From Palsa-739 sp035532535 (GTDB lineage: Bacteria; Actinomycetota; Thermoleophilia; Gaiellales; Gaiellaceae): a DNA stretch of 64,000 bases. The translations under genes were made by a program, and so were the position numbers. Positions 1 to 15,412 of the stretch are shown here, piece after piece. The notes beneath the pieces are model-generated. The model was not told where the DNA came from and ran no database searches. It saw only the letters and a list, made by a program, of their open reading frames with translations. Within the stretch, counting starts at the first letter, position 1. The number at the start of each line of letters is the position of its first letter. The stretch lies in the NCBI GenBank assembly GCA_035532535.1, contig DATKQT010000003.1, positions 21,681 through 85,680 on the forward strand. The letters are read 5' to 3'.

Positions 1-1800
<1,800 letters not shown>

Positions 1801-1820
1801 TCAGGAGCTGAGAGAACACT

Positions 1821-6383
<4,563 letters not shown>

Positions 6384-6398
6384 GCGGATACGGATGGT

Positions 6399-6434
6399 GG
6401 TACCTGGTTCCGCCGCAAGGCGGTACCAGGTACC
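6399..6434. repeat. GGTACC-bounded imperfect palindrome after rpoC
   Basis: Two 16-base arms (6399-6414 and 6419-6434) around a GCAA tetraloop pair with one mismatch. Each outer end is GGTACC. It lies 15 bases after the rpoC stop, upstream of a second, shorter hairpin. It could be a dispersed palindromic repeat or the first of two tandem transcript-end structures. I saw no second copy in this window. Confidence 0.6.
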
Positions 6435-6483
6435 GGCCGTTCGCCGCCAGTCGACAGCCGCGGCTGGAGGTAAACCAATCGTA

Positions 6484-6511
6484 AGACGGGCCGCCTCCGG
6501 GCGGCCCGTCT
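6484..6511 (+). terminator. Terminator-like hairpin after rpoBC
   Basis: A perfect 12-base-pair GC-rich stem (AGACGGGCCGCC paired with its complement) closes a TCCG loop. It lies about 100 bases after rpoC and 20 bases before the next gene. There is no T tract after it, which is usual in high-GC actinobacteria, so termination is inferred from position and stem strength. Confidence 0.7.
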
Positions 6512-6530
6512 GGTATCAAGGGTCGGGGTC

Positions 6531-8276
6531 GTGAAGAAGGCGTTCGTCTCACTCGTGCTCGTCCTCGCGTGGCCGGCGGCCGCGCATGCCGCCACGCCTG
6601 CGCCGTACGCGGGCCAGTGCGGTATCCCCGCGACGCAGCCGGTCTGGGCCGAGTTCGGGTGGCAGACCACCCAGTTCAACGCGATCCTCGGCAAGCCCGG
6701 AATCGTCGTCGGCGTGTCGAGCGGCACGTATCCGGCGCAGATGCGGACTGCCGGCGCGGCGACGGTGTACTTCGACCTCAATCTCAAGAACCGCGTGGGA
6801 ACGACGACGGCGCCGGCGAATCCGTCACTCATTCCCGGACGCGTGAAGACGTTCTTCGCGTTCGCGCAGCAGCAGACCGGTTGCGCGACGCCGGTGATCG
6901 TGCTCAACGAGCTGTCGGGGCCGGGGCTCGTGACGCCGTGGTCGGACAACAACGCGCAGTACCGAGCGGACATCCTCGCGTTCGTGCAGGGGCTCGCTGC
7001 ACTCGGCGCGCATCCCGTGTTGCTCCTTCCGTCGAAGCCGTACACCGGCGGCGACGCCGGCGTGTGGTGGCAGCAGGCGGCGCAGTCGGCCGAGCTCGTG
7101 CGGGAGATCTACGTTCCTGCGCCGTCGACGTGGAAGCTCGGGCCGGTGCTCGGGAACCGGACACTGCGCATGGACTACCGGCAGGCGGTGTCCGACTTCA
7201 CCTCCATCGGCATCCCCGCGAACCGCGTCGGGCTGATGATGAGCTTCGCGACGACGCCCGGATTCGGCGGGCGAAACAATCTGCAGCCGGCGTCGGCGTG
7301 GTACCAGGTGGCGAAGTGGCAGTCGCTCGCGGCGCAGCAGGTCGCGGCCGAGACCGGGATCGCGTCGGTGTGGTCGTGGGGGTGGGGCGAGTGGAATGCC
7401 GCCGAGCAGGACCCGGACAAGCCGTTCGCGCTGTGCGCGTGGCTGTGGGCGCGGTCGCCCGCGCTGTGCGACGCGCCGAAGGCGATCCAGGGATTCGACG
7501 CGTCGCGGACCGAAGGCCAGCTGAGCGTCCTCGGCCCGGGCACGCAATGCCTCATCGGCAACCAGACGCTCTCGACCGCGGCGATCGACCAGCTCGCGCA
7601 GGTGACCGGCGATCCCGAGACCGCGTACAGCGCGCTGTACGAGCGGCTCGTCGAGAGCGCGGCGCAGCCGGTCGCGACCGCCGACGTGCTCGCGGCGGAA
7701 CGCGCGGTCATCCGGCAGGAGTTCCGCGGCAGTCGCGCGCTGTACGTCGCCGCGTTGTCGCGTGCGCACGCGACCGTGCCGGAAGCGCGAGCGATCCTTG
7801 CCGACCAGCTCCGGCGGGCGCGGGTCGAGCCACTGCTGCCGTCGGCGTCTCCGTCCGCTACCGACGTGAGCACCTTCTACACGTCCTATCCCGACCTGGA
7901 AGTGCGCCTCGTGCAGGCGAAACCGTCGCCGCCGTGGCTCGGACGGCAGGCGAAGGGGCTCGCGCTGCAGGACGTCGCTCCGGACCGGCTGTTCGCGCTC
8001 GCCACGGGGAAGTCGGAGTCGCTCCTGACGAGCACCGGCACGTTCTCGGTCAGGGCGCTGCAGGACGCGTCGCCGCTCGGCGCGGTGCCACTCGGCCGCG
8101 CGCGCCCGGCGATCGCCGCGGCGTTGCGCACGTTTGCGCAGGGCGTCGCGTTCGAGAAGTGGACGGTGGGCAAGCAGGGCGCGGCGCTCACGACGGCGAC
8201 GTGCGCGAAGGACGACCTCCCGCAACCGGCCGCGGTCGACCTCGTGCAGTACCTGCCCTTCCTGCGCCTCGGCTAG
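6531..8276 (+). CDS. Secreted protein of unknown function
   Basis: 581 residues from a GTG start. The first 20 residues form a clear Sec signal peptide (KK, hydrophobic core, AHAA cleavage site). I do not recognise the family. The mature N-terminal half (to about residue 310) alternates hydrophobic strands and helices and contains WAEFGWQTTQ, VIVLNELSG and SVWSWGWGEWN. The aromatic and acidic residues at the ends of predicted strands resemble a TIM-barrel glycoside-hydrolase-like fold, but this is an inference. The C-terminal half is mostly helical with many short Ala/Arg segments and a final Cys (TATCAKDD). It lies between rpoC and rpsL, separated by hairpins on both sides, so it is probably its own transcription unit. 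Confidence 0.75.
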   Translation: MKKAFVSLVLVLAWPAAAHAATPAPYAGQCGIPATQPVWAEFGWQTTQFNAILGKPGIVVGVSSGTYPAQMRTAGAATVYFDLNLKNRVGTTTAPANPSLIPGRVKTFFAFAQQQTGCATPVIVLNELSGPGLVTPWSDNNAQYRADILAFVQGLAALGAHPVLLLPSKPYTGGDAGVWWQQAAQSAELVREIYVPAPSTWKLGPVLGNRTLRMDYRQAVSDFTSIGIPANRVGLMMSFATTPGFGGRNNLQPASAWYQVAKWQSLAAQQVAAETGIASVWSWGWGEWNAAEQDPDKPFALCAWLWARSPALCDAPKAIQGFDASRTEGQLSVLGPGTQCLIGNQTLSTAAIDQLAQVTGDPETAYSALYERLVESAAQPVATADVLAAERAVIRQEFRGSRALYVAALSRAHATVPEARAILADQLRRARVEPLLPSASPSATDVSTFYTSYPDLEVRLVQAKPSPPWLGRQAKGLALQDVAPDRLFALATGKSESLLTSTGTFSVRALQDASPLGAVPLGRARPAIAAALRTFAQGVAFEKWTVGKQGAALTTATCAKDDLPQPAAVDLVQYLPFLRLG

Positions 8277-8322
8277 CACCGCGCCCGATACGAGTGTGTG
8301 CCGGGACCCCGACTGTCTCGTT

Positions 8323-8339
8323 ACGGGGAGTGTCCCCGT
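8323..8339. repeat. Interspersed palindrome, copy 1
   Basis: The 17-base sequence ACGGGGAGTGTCCCCGT is a perfect inverted repeat (7-base arms, 3-base centre). An identical copy is at 29632-29648, about 21 kb away, in another intergenic space between convergent genes. The sequence to the left (TGTCTCGTT here, CTCTCGTG there, both after a CCGG-containing stretch) is also partly similar, so the repeat unit is longer than the palindrome. Here it separates the secreted-protein gene from the convergent diguanylate cyclase and may serve as a bidirectional terminator. Confidence 0.75.
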
Positions 8340-8345
8340 TTGTCG

Positions 8346-9452
8346 CTAGGCCGTGGCCGCCATGGACCGGCCCTTGCCGGCCTGCTTGGCCGCGTACAGC
8401 GCGCGGTCGCCTCGCTCGAAGAGCGAGACGGAGTCGTCCTCGGGGGTCAACTCGGCGAGGCCGGCGGAGAGGTGCAGGCGCCCGGCCTGGCCGAGTGCAC
8501 GCGTCGACATCACCGTCTGGATGCGCTGGAAGAGCTGCTCGGCGTCCTCGAGCGACGACTCCGGCATGATCACCGCGAACTCGTCGCCGCCGACCCGGCA
8601 CGGGACGTCTGCGGTGCGGACGACCTCCCGCATCCGGGCGGCCGCCTCGGCGAGGACGGCGTCACCGGCGAGATGGCCGATGCGGTCGTTCACTTCCTTG
8701 AAGTCGTCGAGATCGAACACGATGAGCGCGAGCTTGCGCGCGTAGCGGTGCGCGCGGACGGTCTCGCGGGCGAGGGTCTCGTGGAAGTAGCGGCGGTTGT
8801 GCAGCTCCGTCAGGGCGTCGAGGTCGGCGAGCTGACGCGCCTCCCGAAAACGGCGCGCGTTCTCGATCGCCGGCGCCGTGCGGTGGGCGATCTCCTCCAG
8901 GCGGAGCAACTCGTCGTCCTCGAACCGTTGCCCGGCGGTCCTCGTCAGAACGAGGAGCGTCCCGACCGGGCCGCTCTCGTCGGCGAGCGGCAGCGCCAGG
9001 CCGGCACGCAGCGCGTCCTCGCGGGCACCTTCTGCGTACCGGTATGTGAGCTCGACCGCCCGCAGGTCGCGGTGGCCCGGCGGAACGGCCGCCGACTGCC
9101 GGGCGGCTTCCTCGTCGGCGAGCCCGTGCGCCGCGATGATCGGGACGCTCTCGCCCTCGACTCGAATGAGCGCCGCGTCCACACCCGGCACGGCCACGAT
9201 CGCCTCGAGCGCGCGCGAGAGCACCTCGTCGAGGTCGATCGTCCCGGTGATGTCGCCCAGGAGCCGGCTCCGGCGGCCCTCCTCCTCGGCCCGCTCGACC
9301 GCTCCACCGAGGTCGGCCGCGAGCGCGTCCAGCCGCCGCTCGACCTCCGCCACCCGCCCGCCGGACCGGCGCAACAGGCCCAGAAGCACCCCGACGAGCA
9401 GGATCAGAACGGCGCAGAGCGCCGCAAACGCCGCAATCAAGAGGTGGCTCAC
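8346..9452 (-). CDS. Membrane-anchored GAF-GGDEF diguanylate cyclase
   Basis: 368 residues. A hydrophobic helix at residues 4-27 anchors the protein, a short coiled coil follows (about 30-60), then a GAF-like sensor domain (about 65-205) and a GGDEF domain (about 210-365). The GGDEF motif is intact at residues 288-292 (RVGGDEFAV), the Mg-binding FDLDDFKEVND is present, and RTAD five residues before GGDEF fits the RxxD product-inhibition site. It is therefore expected to make c-di-GMP from two GTP and to be feedback inhibited. The gene is transcribed opposite to the flanking polymerase and ribosomal operons and is one of three GGDEF genes in this window. Confidence 0.92.
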   Translation of the reverse strand: MSHLLIAAFAALCAVLILLVGVLLGLLRRSGGRVAEVERRLDALAADLGGAVERAEEEGRRSRLLGDITGTIDLDEVLSRALEAIVAVPGVDAALIRVEGESVPIIAAHGLADEEAARQSAAVPPGHRDLRAVELTYRYAEGAREDALRAGLALPLADESGPVGTLLVLTRTAGQRFEDDELLRLEEIAHRTAPAIENARRFREARQLADLDALTELHNRRYFHETLARETVRAHRYARKLALIVFDLDDFKEVNDRIGHLAGDAVLAEAAARMREVVRTADVPCRVGGDEFAVIMPESSLEDAEQLFQRIQTVMSTRALGQAGRLHLSAGLAELTPEDDSVSLFERGDRALYAAKQAGKGRSMAATA

Positions 9453-9522
9453 GGAGGCGGGGAGACTCTAGTCGCCTGCGCCTGCCGCGCGCCAGCCCCT
9501 GAAAGCGGCATCTTTCGCTCGT

Positions 9523-9552
9523 TTGACGGTGTCGACGCGCCTTCGCTACCAT
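9523..9552 (+). promoter_or_regulatory. Promoter of the rpsL translation operon
   Basis: TTGACG at 9523-9528 and TACCAT at 9547-9552 are separated by 18 bases, a good fit to an actinobacterial housekeeping sigma promoter. Transcription would begin near 9559, about 70 bases before rpsL and directly at a strong stem-loop. Confidence 0.65.
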
Positions 9553-9561
9553 TCCGCGGGC

Positions 9562-9594
9562 CGGTTGGCAGGGGCCTCCGCCCCAAGCCGACCG
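9562..9594 (+). promoter_or_regulatory. rpsL leader stem-loop
   Basis: Outer arms CGGTTGGC (9562-9569) and GCCGACCG (9587-9594) pair with one G-U. They enclose an inner GGGGC/GCCCC stem with CTCC loop. TCTCTTTGTG follows, so it could work as an attenuator or as the target of ribosomal-protein feedback. It is placed at the very 5' end of the predicted transcript. The structure is read directly; the function is inferred. Confidence 0.5.
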
Positions 9595-9627
9595 TCTCTT
9601 TGTGTGAAGGGACTAGACGAAGGACTC

Positions 9628-9999
9628 ATGCCGACTGTCAATCAACTCGTGCGCAAGGGCCGCAAGGCAGCCAAGGCGAAGACCAAGGCGCCTGCGCTGG
9701 CCGGCTCCCCGCAGAAGCGGGGCGTCTGCACGCGCGTGTATACGACCACCCCGCGCAAGCCGAACTCGGCGCTGCGGAAGGTCGCTCGCGTCCGGCTGAC
9801 GAACGGCATGGAAGTCGGCGCCTACATCCCCGGTGAGGGCCACAACCTGCAGGAGCACTCGGTCGTGCTCATCCGCGGCGGACGCACCGCCGACCTGCCG
9901 GGCTTCCGGTACAAGATCATCCGCGCCGCGCTCGACACCTCCGGCGTGGCCGACCGCAAGCAGGCCCGCTCCCGCTACGGCGCCAAGCGAGGCAGCTGA
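9628..9999 (+). CDS. rpsL: Ribosomal protein S12
   Basis: 123-residue S12 of the decoding centre. The start is the ATG after GAAGGA, giving the normal MPTVNQLVRKGRK N-terminus; a longer frame upstream is spurious. Core motifs QKRGVCTRV, KPNSALRKVARVRL and EGHNLQEHSVV are present, and Asp89, the residue that is methylthiolated in some bacteria, is kept. Unusually, residue 43 (E. coli numbering with Met) is Arg in TTPRKPNS where Lys is normal, and residue 88 is Ala in GRTADLPG where Lys is nearly universal. These are the two classical streptomycin-resistance positions. The last base of the stop is the A of the rpsG ATG, so translation is coupled. Confidence 0.98.
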   Translation: MPTVNQLVRKGRKAAKAKTKAPALAGSPQKRGVCTRVYTTTPRKPNSALRKVARVRLTNGMEVGAYIPGEGHNLQEHSVVLIRGGRTADLPGFRYKIIRAALDTSGVADRKQARSRYGAKRGS

Positions 10000-10469
10000 T
10001 GCCTCGTCGTGGTGAGACCCAGGTCCGTTCGGTCACACCGGACTCCGTCTACGGGTCGCCGCTCGTCACGCAGGTGATCAACAAGGTGATGCTCGACGGC
10101 AAGAAGTCGGTCGCCGAGGACATCGTCTACACCGCGCTCGAGAACGTGGGCACGAAGACCGGCCGCCCGCCGGTCGAGGTGCTCGAGCAGGCGGTCAAGA
10201 CGGTCACCCCGGTGCTCGAGGTCAAGGGCCGCCGCGTCGGCGGTGCCAACTACCAGGTGCCGGTCGAGGTCCCGCAGCGCAGAGCCCGCACGCTCGCCGT
10301 GCGCTGGCTCGTCACCTTCGCGCGCGACCGGCGCGAGAAGGGCATGAGCGACAAGCTCGCCAACGAGATTCTGGACGCGCTCAACCAGCAAGGCGGCGCG
10401 TTCAAGCGAAAGGACGACGTCTACCGGATGGCGCAGGCCAACAAGGCCTTCGCGCACTACCGCTGGTAG
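9999..10469 (+). CDS. rpsG: Ribosomal protein S7
   Basis: 156 residues, the normal S7 length. S7 nucleates assembly of the 30S head by binding the 3' major domain of 16S rRNA and helps form the exit site. The N-terminus MPRRGETQVRSVTPDSVYGS, the central KTGRPPVEVLEQAVKTV and the C-terminal KRKDDVYRMAQANKAFAHYRW segments are typical. Its ATG overlaps the rpsL stop by one base. fusA follows after 17 bases. Confidence 0.98.
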   Translation: MPRRGETQVRSVTPDSVYGSPLVTQVINKVMLDGKKSVAEDIVYTALENVGTKTGRPPVEVLEQAVKTVTPVLEVKGRRVGGANYQVPVEVPQRRARTLAVRWLVTFARDRREKGMSDKLANEILDALNQQGGAFKRKDDVYRMAQANKAFAHYRW

Positions 10470-10486
10470 ACGGCAGAAAGGACGAT

Positions 10487-12583
10487 TTGAGCACCAAGGT
10501 TGCAGAGACGAACATTGCGCTGGATCGCGTCCGGAACATCGGGATCATGGCCCACATCGATGCGGGCAAGACCACGACGACCGAGCGGATCCTCTACTAC
10601 ACCGGCCGCACCCACAAAATGGGTGAGGTCCACGAGGGCGCCGCGACGATGGACTGGATGGCCCAGGAGCAGGAGCGGGGCATCACCATCACGTCCGCGG
10701 CGACGACGGCGTTCTGGCGCGACCATCGCATCAACATCATCGATACGCCCGGGCACGTGGACTTTACCGTGGAGGTGGAGCGGAGCCTGCGCGTCCTCGA
10801 CGGCGCCATCGCCGTCTTCGACTCCGTCGCCGGTGTCCAGCCGCAGTCCGAGACCGTCTGGCGGCAGGCCGACAAGTACAAGGTCCCGCGGATCGCGTTC
10901 ATCAACAAGATGGACCGCACCGGCGCGAACTTCTTCGCAGCCGTGCAGTCCATGAAGGATCGCCTCGGCGCGAACCCGGTGCCGGTGCAGATCCCGATCG
11001 GTCAGGAGGACCAGTTCACCGGCGTGATCGATCTCGTCGAGATGCAGGCGATCGCCTACAAGGACGAGCTCGGCCAGGACTTCGACGTCACGGACGTTCC
11101 CGAGGGTCTGCGCGAGCAGGCGCAGGAGTACCACCACCAGCTCATCGACGCGATCTCGCACTTCGACGACGAGGTGCTCGAGGCCTACATCGAGGATGAG
11201 TCCTCGGTGACGGCGGACATGATCCGCCGCGCCGTCCGCGCCGCCACGCTCGCCGACGAGATCACGCCGGTGCTGCTCGGCTCCGCCTTCAAGAACAAGG
11301 GCATCCAGCCGCTGCTCGACGCCGTCATCGACTACCTGCCGAGCCCGCTCGACGTGCCGCCCATGATCGGGATCGACCCGAAGACGGGCGCCGAGGTTGA
11401 GCGCGCGGCCTCGCAGGAGGAGCCGTTCTCCGCCCTCGCCTTCAAGGTCATGTCCGACCCATATGTCGGCAAGCTCACGTACTTCCGTGTCTACTCCGGC
11501 CGCATCAAGTCCGGCGACCGCGTCCTGAACACGACCAATGGCAAGACGGAGCGGATCAGCCGCATCCTCCAGATGCATGCGAATCACCGCGAGGAGCGCG
11601 ACGAGATCAACGCGGGCGAGATCGCTGCCGGCGTCGGCCTGAAGTTCACGACGACGGGCGACACGCTCTCCGCCGACAACGCGCCGATCGTGCTCGAGTC
11701 GATGAGCTTCCCCGATCCGGTCATCTCGGTCGCGGTGGAGCCGAAGTCGAAGGCCGACCAGGACAAGCTCGGTGCGGGTCTCCAGCGCCTCGCCGAGGAG
11801 GATCCGACCTTCCGCGTCACGACCGACGAAGAGACGGGGCAGACGCTCATCTCCGGGATGGGCGAGCTGCACCTCGAGATCATCGTCGACCGCCTGAAGC
11901 GCGAGTTCAACGTCGACGCGAACGTCGGCCGCCCGCAGGTCGCGTACCGCGAGACGGTGTCGAAGCCGGCGGAGAAGGTCCAGGGCAAGTTCGTCCGGCA
12001 GACCGGCGGCTCCGGCCAGTACGGCGACGTGGTCATCAACCTGTACCCGCAGCAGCCGGGCGACGGCTACGAGTTCTCCGACAAGATCGTCGGCGGCAAG
12101 ATCCCGAAGGAGTACATCCCGGCCGTCGACGCGGGCATCCGCGAGGCGATGGACTCGGGCATCCTCGCCGGGTATCCGGTCGTCGATGTCAAGGTCGAGC
12201 TCATCGACGGGTCGTACCACGAGGTCGACTCGAGCGAGCGCGCGTTCAAGATCGCGGGCTCGATGGCCTTCAAGGAGGCGCTGAAGCGCGCGAAGCCGAA
12301 GCTGCTCGAGCCCGTCATGCTCGTCGAGGTGACGACGCCCGAGGACTACCTCGGCGACGTCATGGGCAACCTCAACGGCCGGCGCGGCCGGGTCGAGGGA
12401 ATGGAGCCTGTCGGCAACGCACAGGTGATCCGGGCGATGGTCCCGCTCGCCGAGATGTTCGGCTACGCAACAGACATTCGTTCAATGAGTCAGGGTCGAG
12501 CGACGTTCCACATGGAGTTCGACCACTACGAGGAAGTCCCCCAGTCGATCGCGAGCGAGCTCGTCGACTCCGGGGCCAACTAG
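10487..12583 (+). CDS. fusA: Elongation factor G
   Basis: 698-residue translocation GTPase. TTG start with AGAAAGGA just upstream. GTP-binding motifs are in order: AHIDAGKTTTTER (P loop), the switch I RGITITSAAT, DTPGHVDF, and NKMDRTGA. Domain II, the domain IV RQTGGSGQYGDVV and the C-terminal domain V (GDVMGNLNGRRGRVEGME) are intact. It catalyses movement of tRNA and mRNA after peptide transfer and, with RRF, ribosome recycling. It sits in the usual rpsL-rpsG-fusA-tuf order. Confidence 0.98.
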   Translation: MSTKVAETNIALDRVRNIGIMAHIDAGKTTTTERILYYTGRTHKMGEVHEGAATMDWMAQEQERGITITSAATTAFWRDHRINIIDTPGHVDFTVEVERSLRVLDGAIAVFDSVAGVQPQSETVWRQADKYKVPRIAFINKMDRTGANFFAAVQSMKDRLGANPVPVQIPIGQEDQFTGVIDLVEMQAIAYKDELGQDFDVTDVPEGLREQAQEYHHQLIDAISHFDDEVLEAYIEDESSVTADMIRRAVRAATLADEITPVLLGSAFKNKGIQPLLDAVIDYLPSPLDVPPMIGIDPKTGAEVERAASQEEPFSALAFKVMSDPYVGKLTYFRVYSGRIKSGDRVLNTTNGKTERISRILQMHANHREERDEINAGEIAAGVGLKFTTTGDTLSADNAPIVLESMSFPDPVISVAVEPKSKADQDKLGAGLQRLAEEDPTFRVTTDEETGQTLISGMGELHLEIIVDRLKREFNVDANVGRPQVAYRETVSKPAEKVQGKFVRQTGGSGQYGDVVINLYPQQPGDGYEFSDKIVGGKIPKEYIPAVDAGIREAMDSGILAGYPVVDVKVELIDGSYHEVDSSERAFKIAGSMAFKEALKRAKPKLLEPVMLVEVTTPEDYLGDVMGNLNGRRGRVEGMEPVGNAQVIRAMVPLAEMFGYATDIRSMSQGRATFHMEFDHYEEVPQSIASELVDSGAN

Positions 12584-12608
12584 GCAACAAGGAGATCAGG
12601 AGCCACTC

Positions 12609-13799
<1,191 letters not shown>

Positions 13800-13810
13800 G
13801 GCCTCCGGCC
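13800..13810 (+). promoter_or_regulatory. Small GGCC-TCC-GGCC hairpin between tuf and rpsJ
   Basis: A 4-base-pair stem with TCC loop begins one base after the tuf stop and is the only structure seen in the 58-base tuf-rpsJ gap. The same TCC loop recurs in hairpins before rplU and after rpoC. It may stabilise or process the tuf 3' end; it is too weak to call a terminator. Confidence 0.3.
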
Positions 13811-13857
13811 CCTAGTGACACGCGACCCAAGTAGAGAGAAAGACAGGTAGACGCGAG

Positions 13858-14166
13858 GTGCCTCAGCAGAAAATCCGCATCCGCCTCAAGGGCTACGACC
13901 ACCAGCAGGTGGACAAGTCCGCGAAGGACATCGTGGACACGGCTCAGCGCACCGGCGCCACCATCACCGGTCCCGTTCCGCTGCCCACCGAGAAGAACGT
14001 GTACTGCGTGATCCGGTCCCCGTTCAAGGACAAGGACTCGCGGGAGCACTTCGAGGTGCGCACGCACAAGCGGCTGATCGACATCCACTCGCCGACACCG
14101 AAGACGGTCGACTCGCTCATGCGGCTCGACCTCCCGGCCGGCGTCGACATCGAGATCAAGCTGTGA
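13858..14166 (+). CDS. rpsJ: Ribosomal protein S10
   Basis: 102 residues, normal length, GTG start. S10 is a 30S head protein and also the NusE partner in antitermination. KIRIRLKGYDH, the long loop TGPVPLPT and HKRLIDIHSPTPKTVDSLMRLDLPAGV are diagnostic. First gene of the S10 section. It ends in GTGA, where the GTG is the start of rplC, so the two are translationally coupled. Confidence 0.97.
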   Translation: MPQQKIRIRLKGYDHQQVDKSAKDIVDTAQRTGATITGPVPLPTEKNVYCVIRSPFKDKDSREHFEVRTHKRLIDIHSPTPKTVDSLMRLDLPAGVDIEIKL

Positions 14167-14789
14167 AGGGAATCCTGGGCAAGAAGCTCGGGATGACGCA
14201 GCTCTTCGACGAGGAGAGCGGCGGCGTGACCTCGGTGACCGTCATCGAGGCGGGGCCGTGCCCGGTCGTCGCCGTGCGCACGCCCGCCCAGGACGGCTAC
14301 GAGGCCGTGCAGCTCGCGTGGGAGCCGGTGGCCGATCGCAAGATCTCCAAGCCGGAGCGCGGGCACCTCGCGAAGAACGGGGTTACCGGCGCGTACCGGC
14401 ACCTGGTCGAGTTCCGCGGGCACTTCGCGGACGCGGTGCAGGGCGAGAACGTGACGGTGGAGATCTTCCAGCCGGGGGACGCGGTCAAGGTGGCCGGGAT
14501 CTCGATCGGCAAGGGCTTCCAGGGCACGATCAAGCGGCACCGGTTCAGCCGCGGCCCGGTCACGCACGGCTCGCACAACATCCGCAAGCCGGGCTCGATC
14601 GGCGCGTCGGCGACGCCGTCGCGCGTGTTCAAGGGCATCAAGATGGCCGGCCGGATGGGCGGCAAGCGCGTCACGCAGGTCGGCCTGACCGTGCACTCGA
14701 TCGACGTGGAGCGGAACCTGCTGCTCGTCAAGGGCGCCGTTCCGGGGCCGAAGAACGGCATCGTCGAAGTCCGGGAGATGTCGACGTAG
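14163..14789 (+). CDS. rplC: Ribosomal protein L3
   Basis: 208 residues, GTG start overlapping the rpsJ stop by four bases. L3 nucleates 50S assembly and reaches the peptidyl-transferase centre. GILGKKLGMTQLFDE at the N-terminus, GKGFQGTIKRH, and the tip loop HGSHNIRKPGSIGASATPSRV with GKRMAGRMGGKRVT-type sequence are all present. The stop overlaps the rplD start by one base. Confidence 0.97.
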   Translation: MKGILGKKLGMTQLFDEESGGVTSVTVIEAGPCPVVAVRTPAQDGYEAVQLAWEPVADRKISKPERGHLAKNGVTGAYRHLVEFRGHFADAVQGENVTVEIFQPGDAVKVAGISIGKGFQGTIKRHRFSRGPVTHGSHNIRKPGSIGASATPSRVFKGIKMAGRMGGKRVTQVGLTVHSIDVERNLLLVKGAVPGPKNGIVEVREMST

Positions 14790-15412
14790 TGGCTGCGCCG
14801 AAGGCACCCCTGCTCGGCGGCAAGGCCGCCAAGGAAGTCTCGCTCGAGGCGTCGATCTTCAGCGCCGAGATCAAGCCGCACCTCGTGCACGAGGTCGTGC
14901 GCGCGGAGATGAACGACCGCCGTCAGGGCACGCGTGCGGCGAAGAGCCGCGGGCTCGTCTCCGGCGGCCGCTCGAAGCCGTGGCGCCAGAAAGGCACCGG
15001 CCGCGCCCGCGCCGGCACGATCCGCGCCGCGCAGTTCACGGGCGGCGGTGTCGTCTTCCCGCCGAGCCCGCGCGACTTCTCGGTCAAGGTGAACAAGAAG
15101 GCAGCGCGGGCCGCGCTGCGCGCCGCGCTCAGCGACCACGTGCAGGCGGGCTCGCTCGCGCTGCTCGACGGCGCGTCGTTCGAGACGCCTTCGACGAAGG
15201 CGGCGTTGGAGTTGTTCACGAAGTGGGGCGGCGAGACGCCGGCGGTCGTCGTCGTCACCGAGGACGAGATCACGATCGCGAAGTCGTTCCGCAATCTCGA
15301 TCGCGTCATCGTCACCGTCCCGTCCGAGCTGGAAGTGGCCGAAGTCGTGTGGGCGCGCTCGCTGCTCGTCAGCCAGGCTGCGCTTCCGCTCATCGAGGGG
15401 AGGGCGTCATGA
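14789..15412 (+). CDS. rplD: Ribosomal protein L4
   Basis: 207 residues from a GTG that shares one base with the rplC stop; the open frame upstream is not used. L4 lines the exit tunnel and in some bacteria represses its own operon. The tunnel loop SKPWRQKGTGRARAGTIRAAQ is typical, followed by the FTGGGVVFPP segment in place of the more usual SPIWRGGG. The C-terminal Rossmann-like half ends LIEGRAS. The stop overlaps the ATG of rplW (ATGA). Confidence 0.96.
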   Translation: MAAPKAPLLGGKAAKEVSLEASIFSAEIKPHLVHEVVRAEMNDRRQGTRAAKSRGLVSGGRSKPWRQKGTGRARAGTIRAAQFTGGGVVFPPSPRDFSVKVNKKAARAALRAALSDHVQAGSLALLDGASFETPSTKAALELFTKWGGETPAVVVVTEDEITIAKSFRNLDRVIVTVPSELEVAEVVWARSLLVSQAALPLIEGRAS

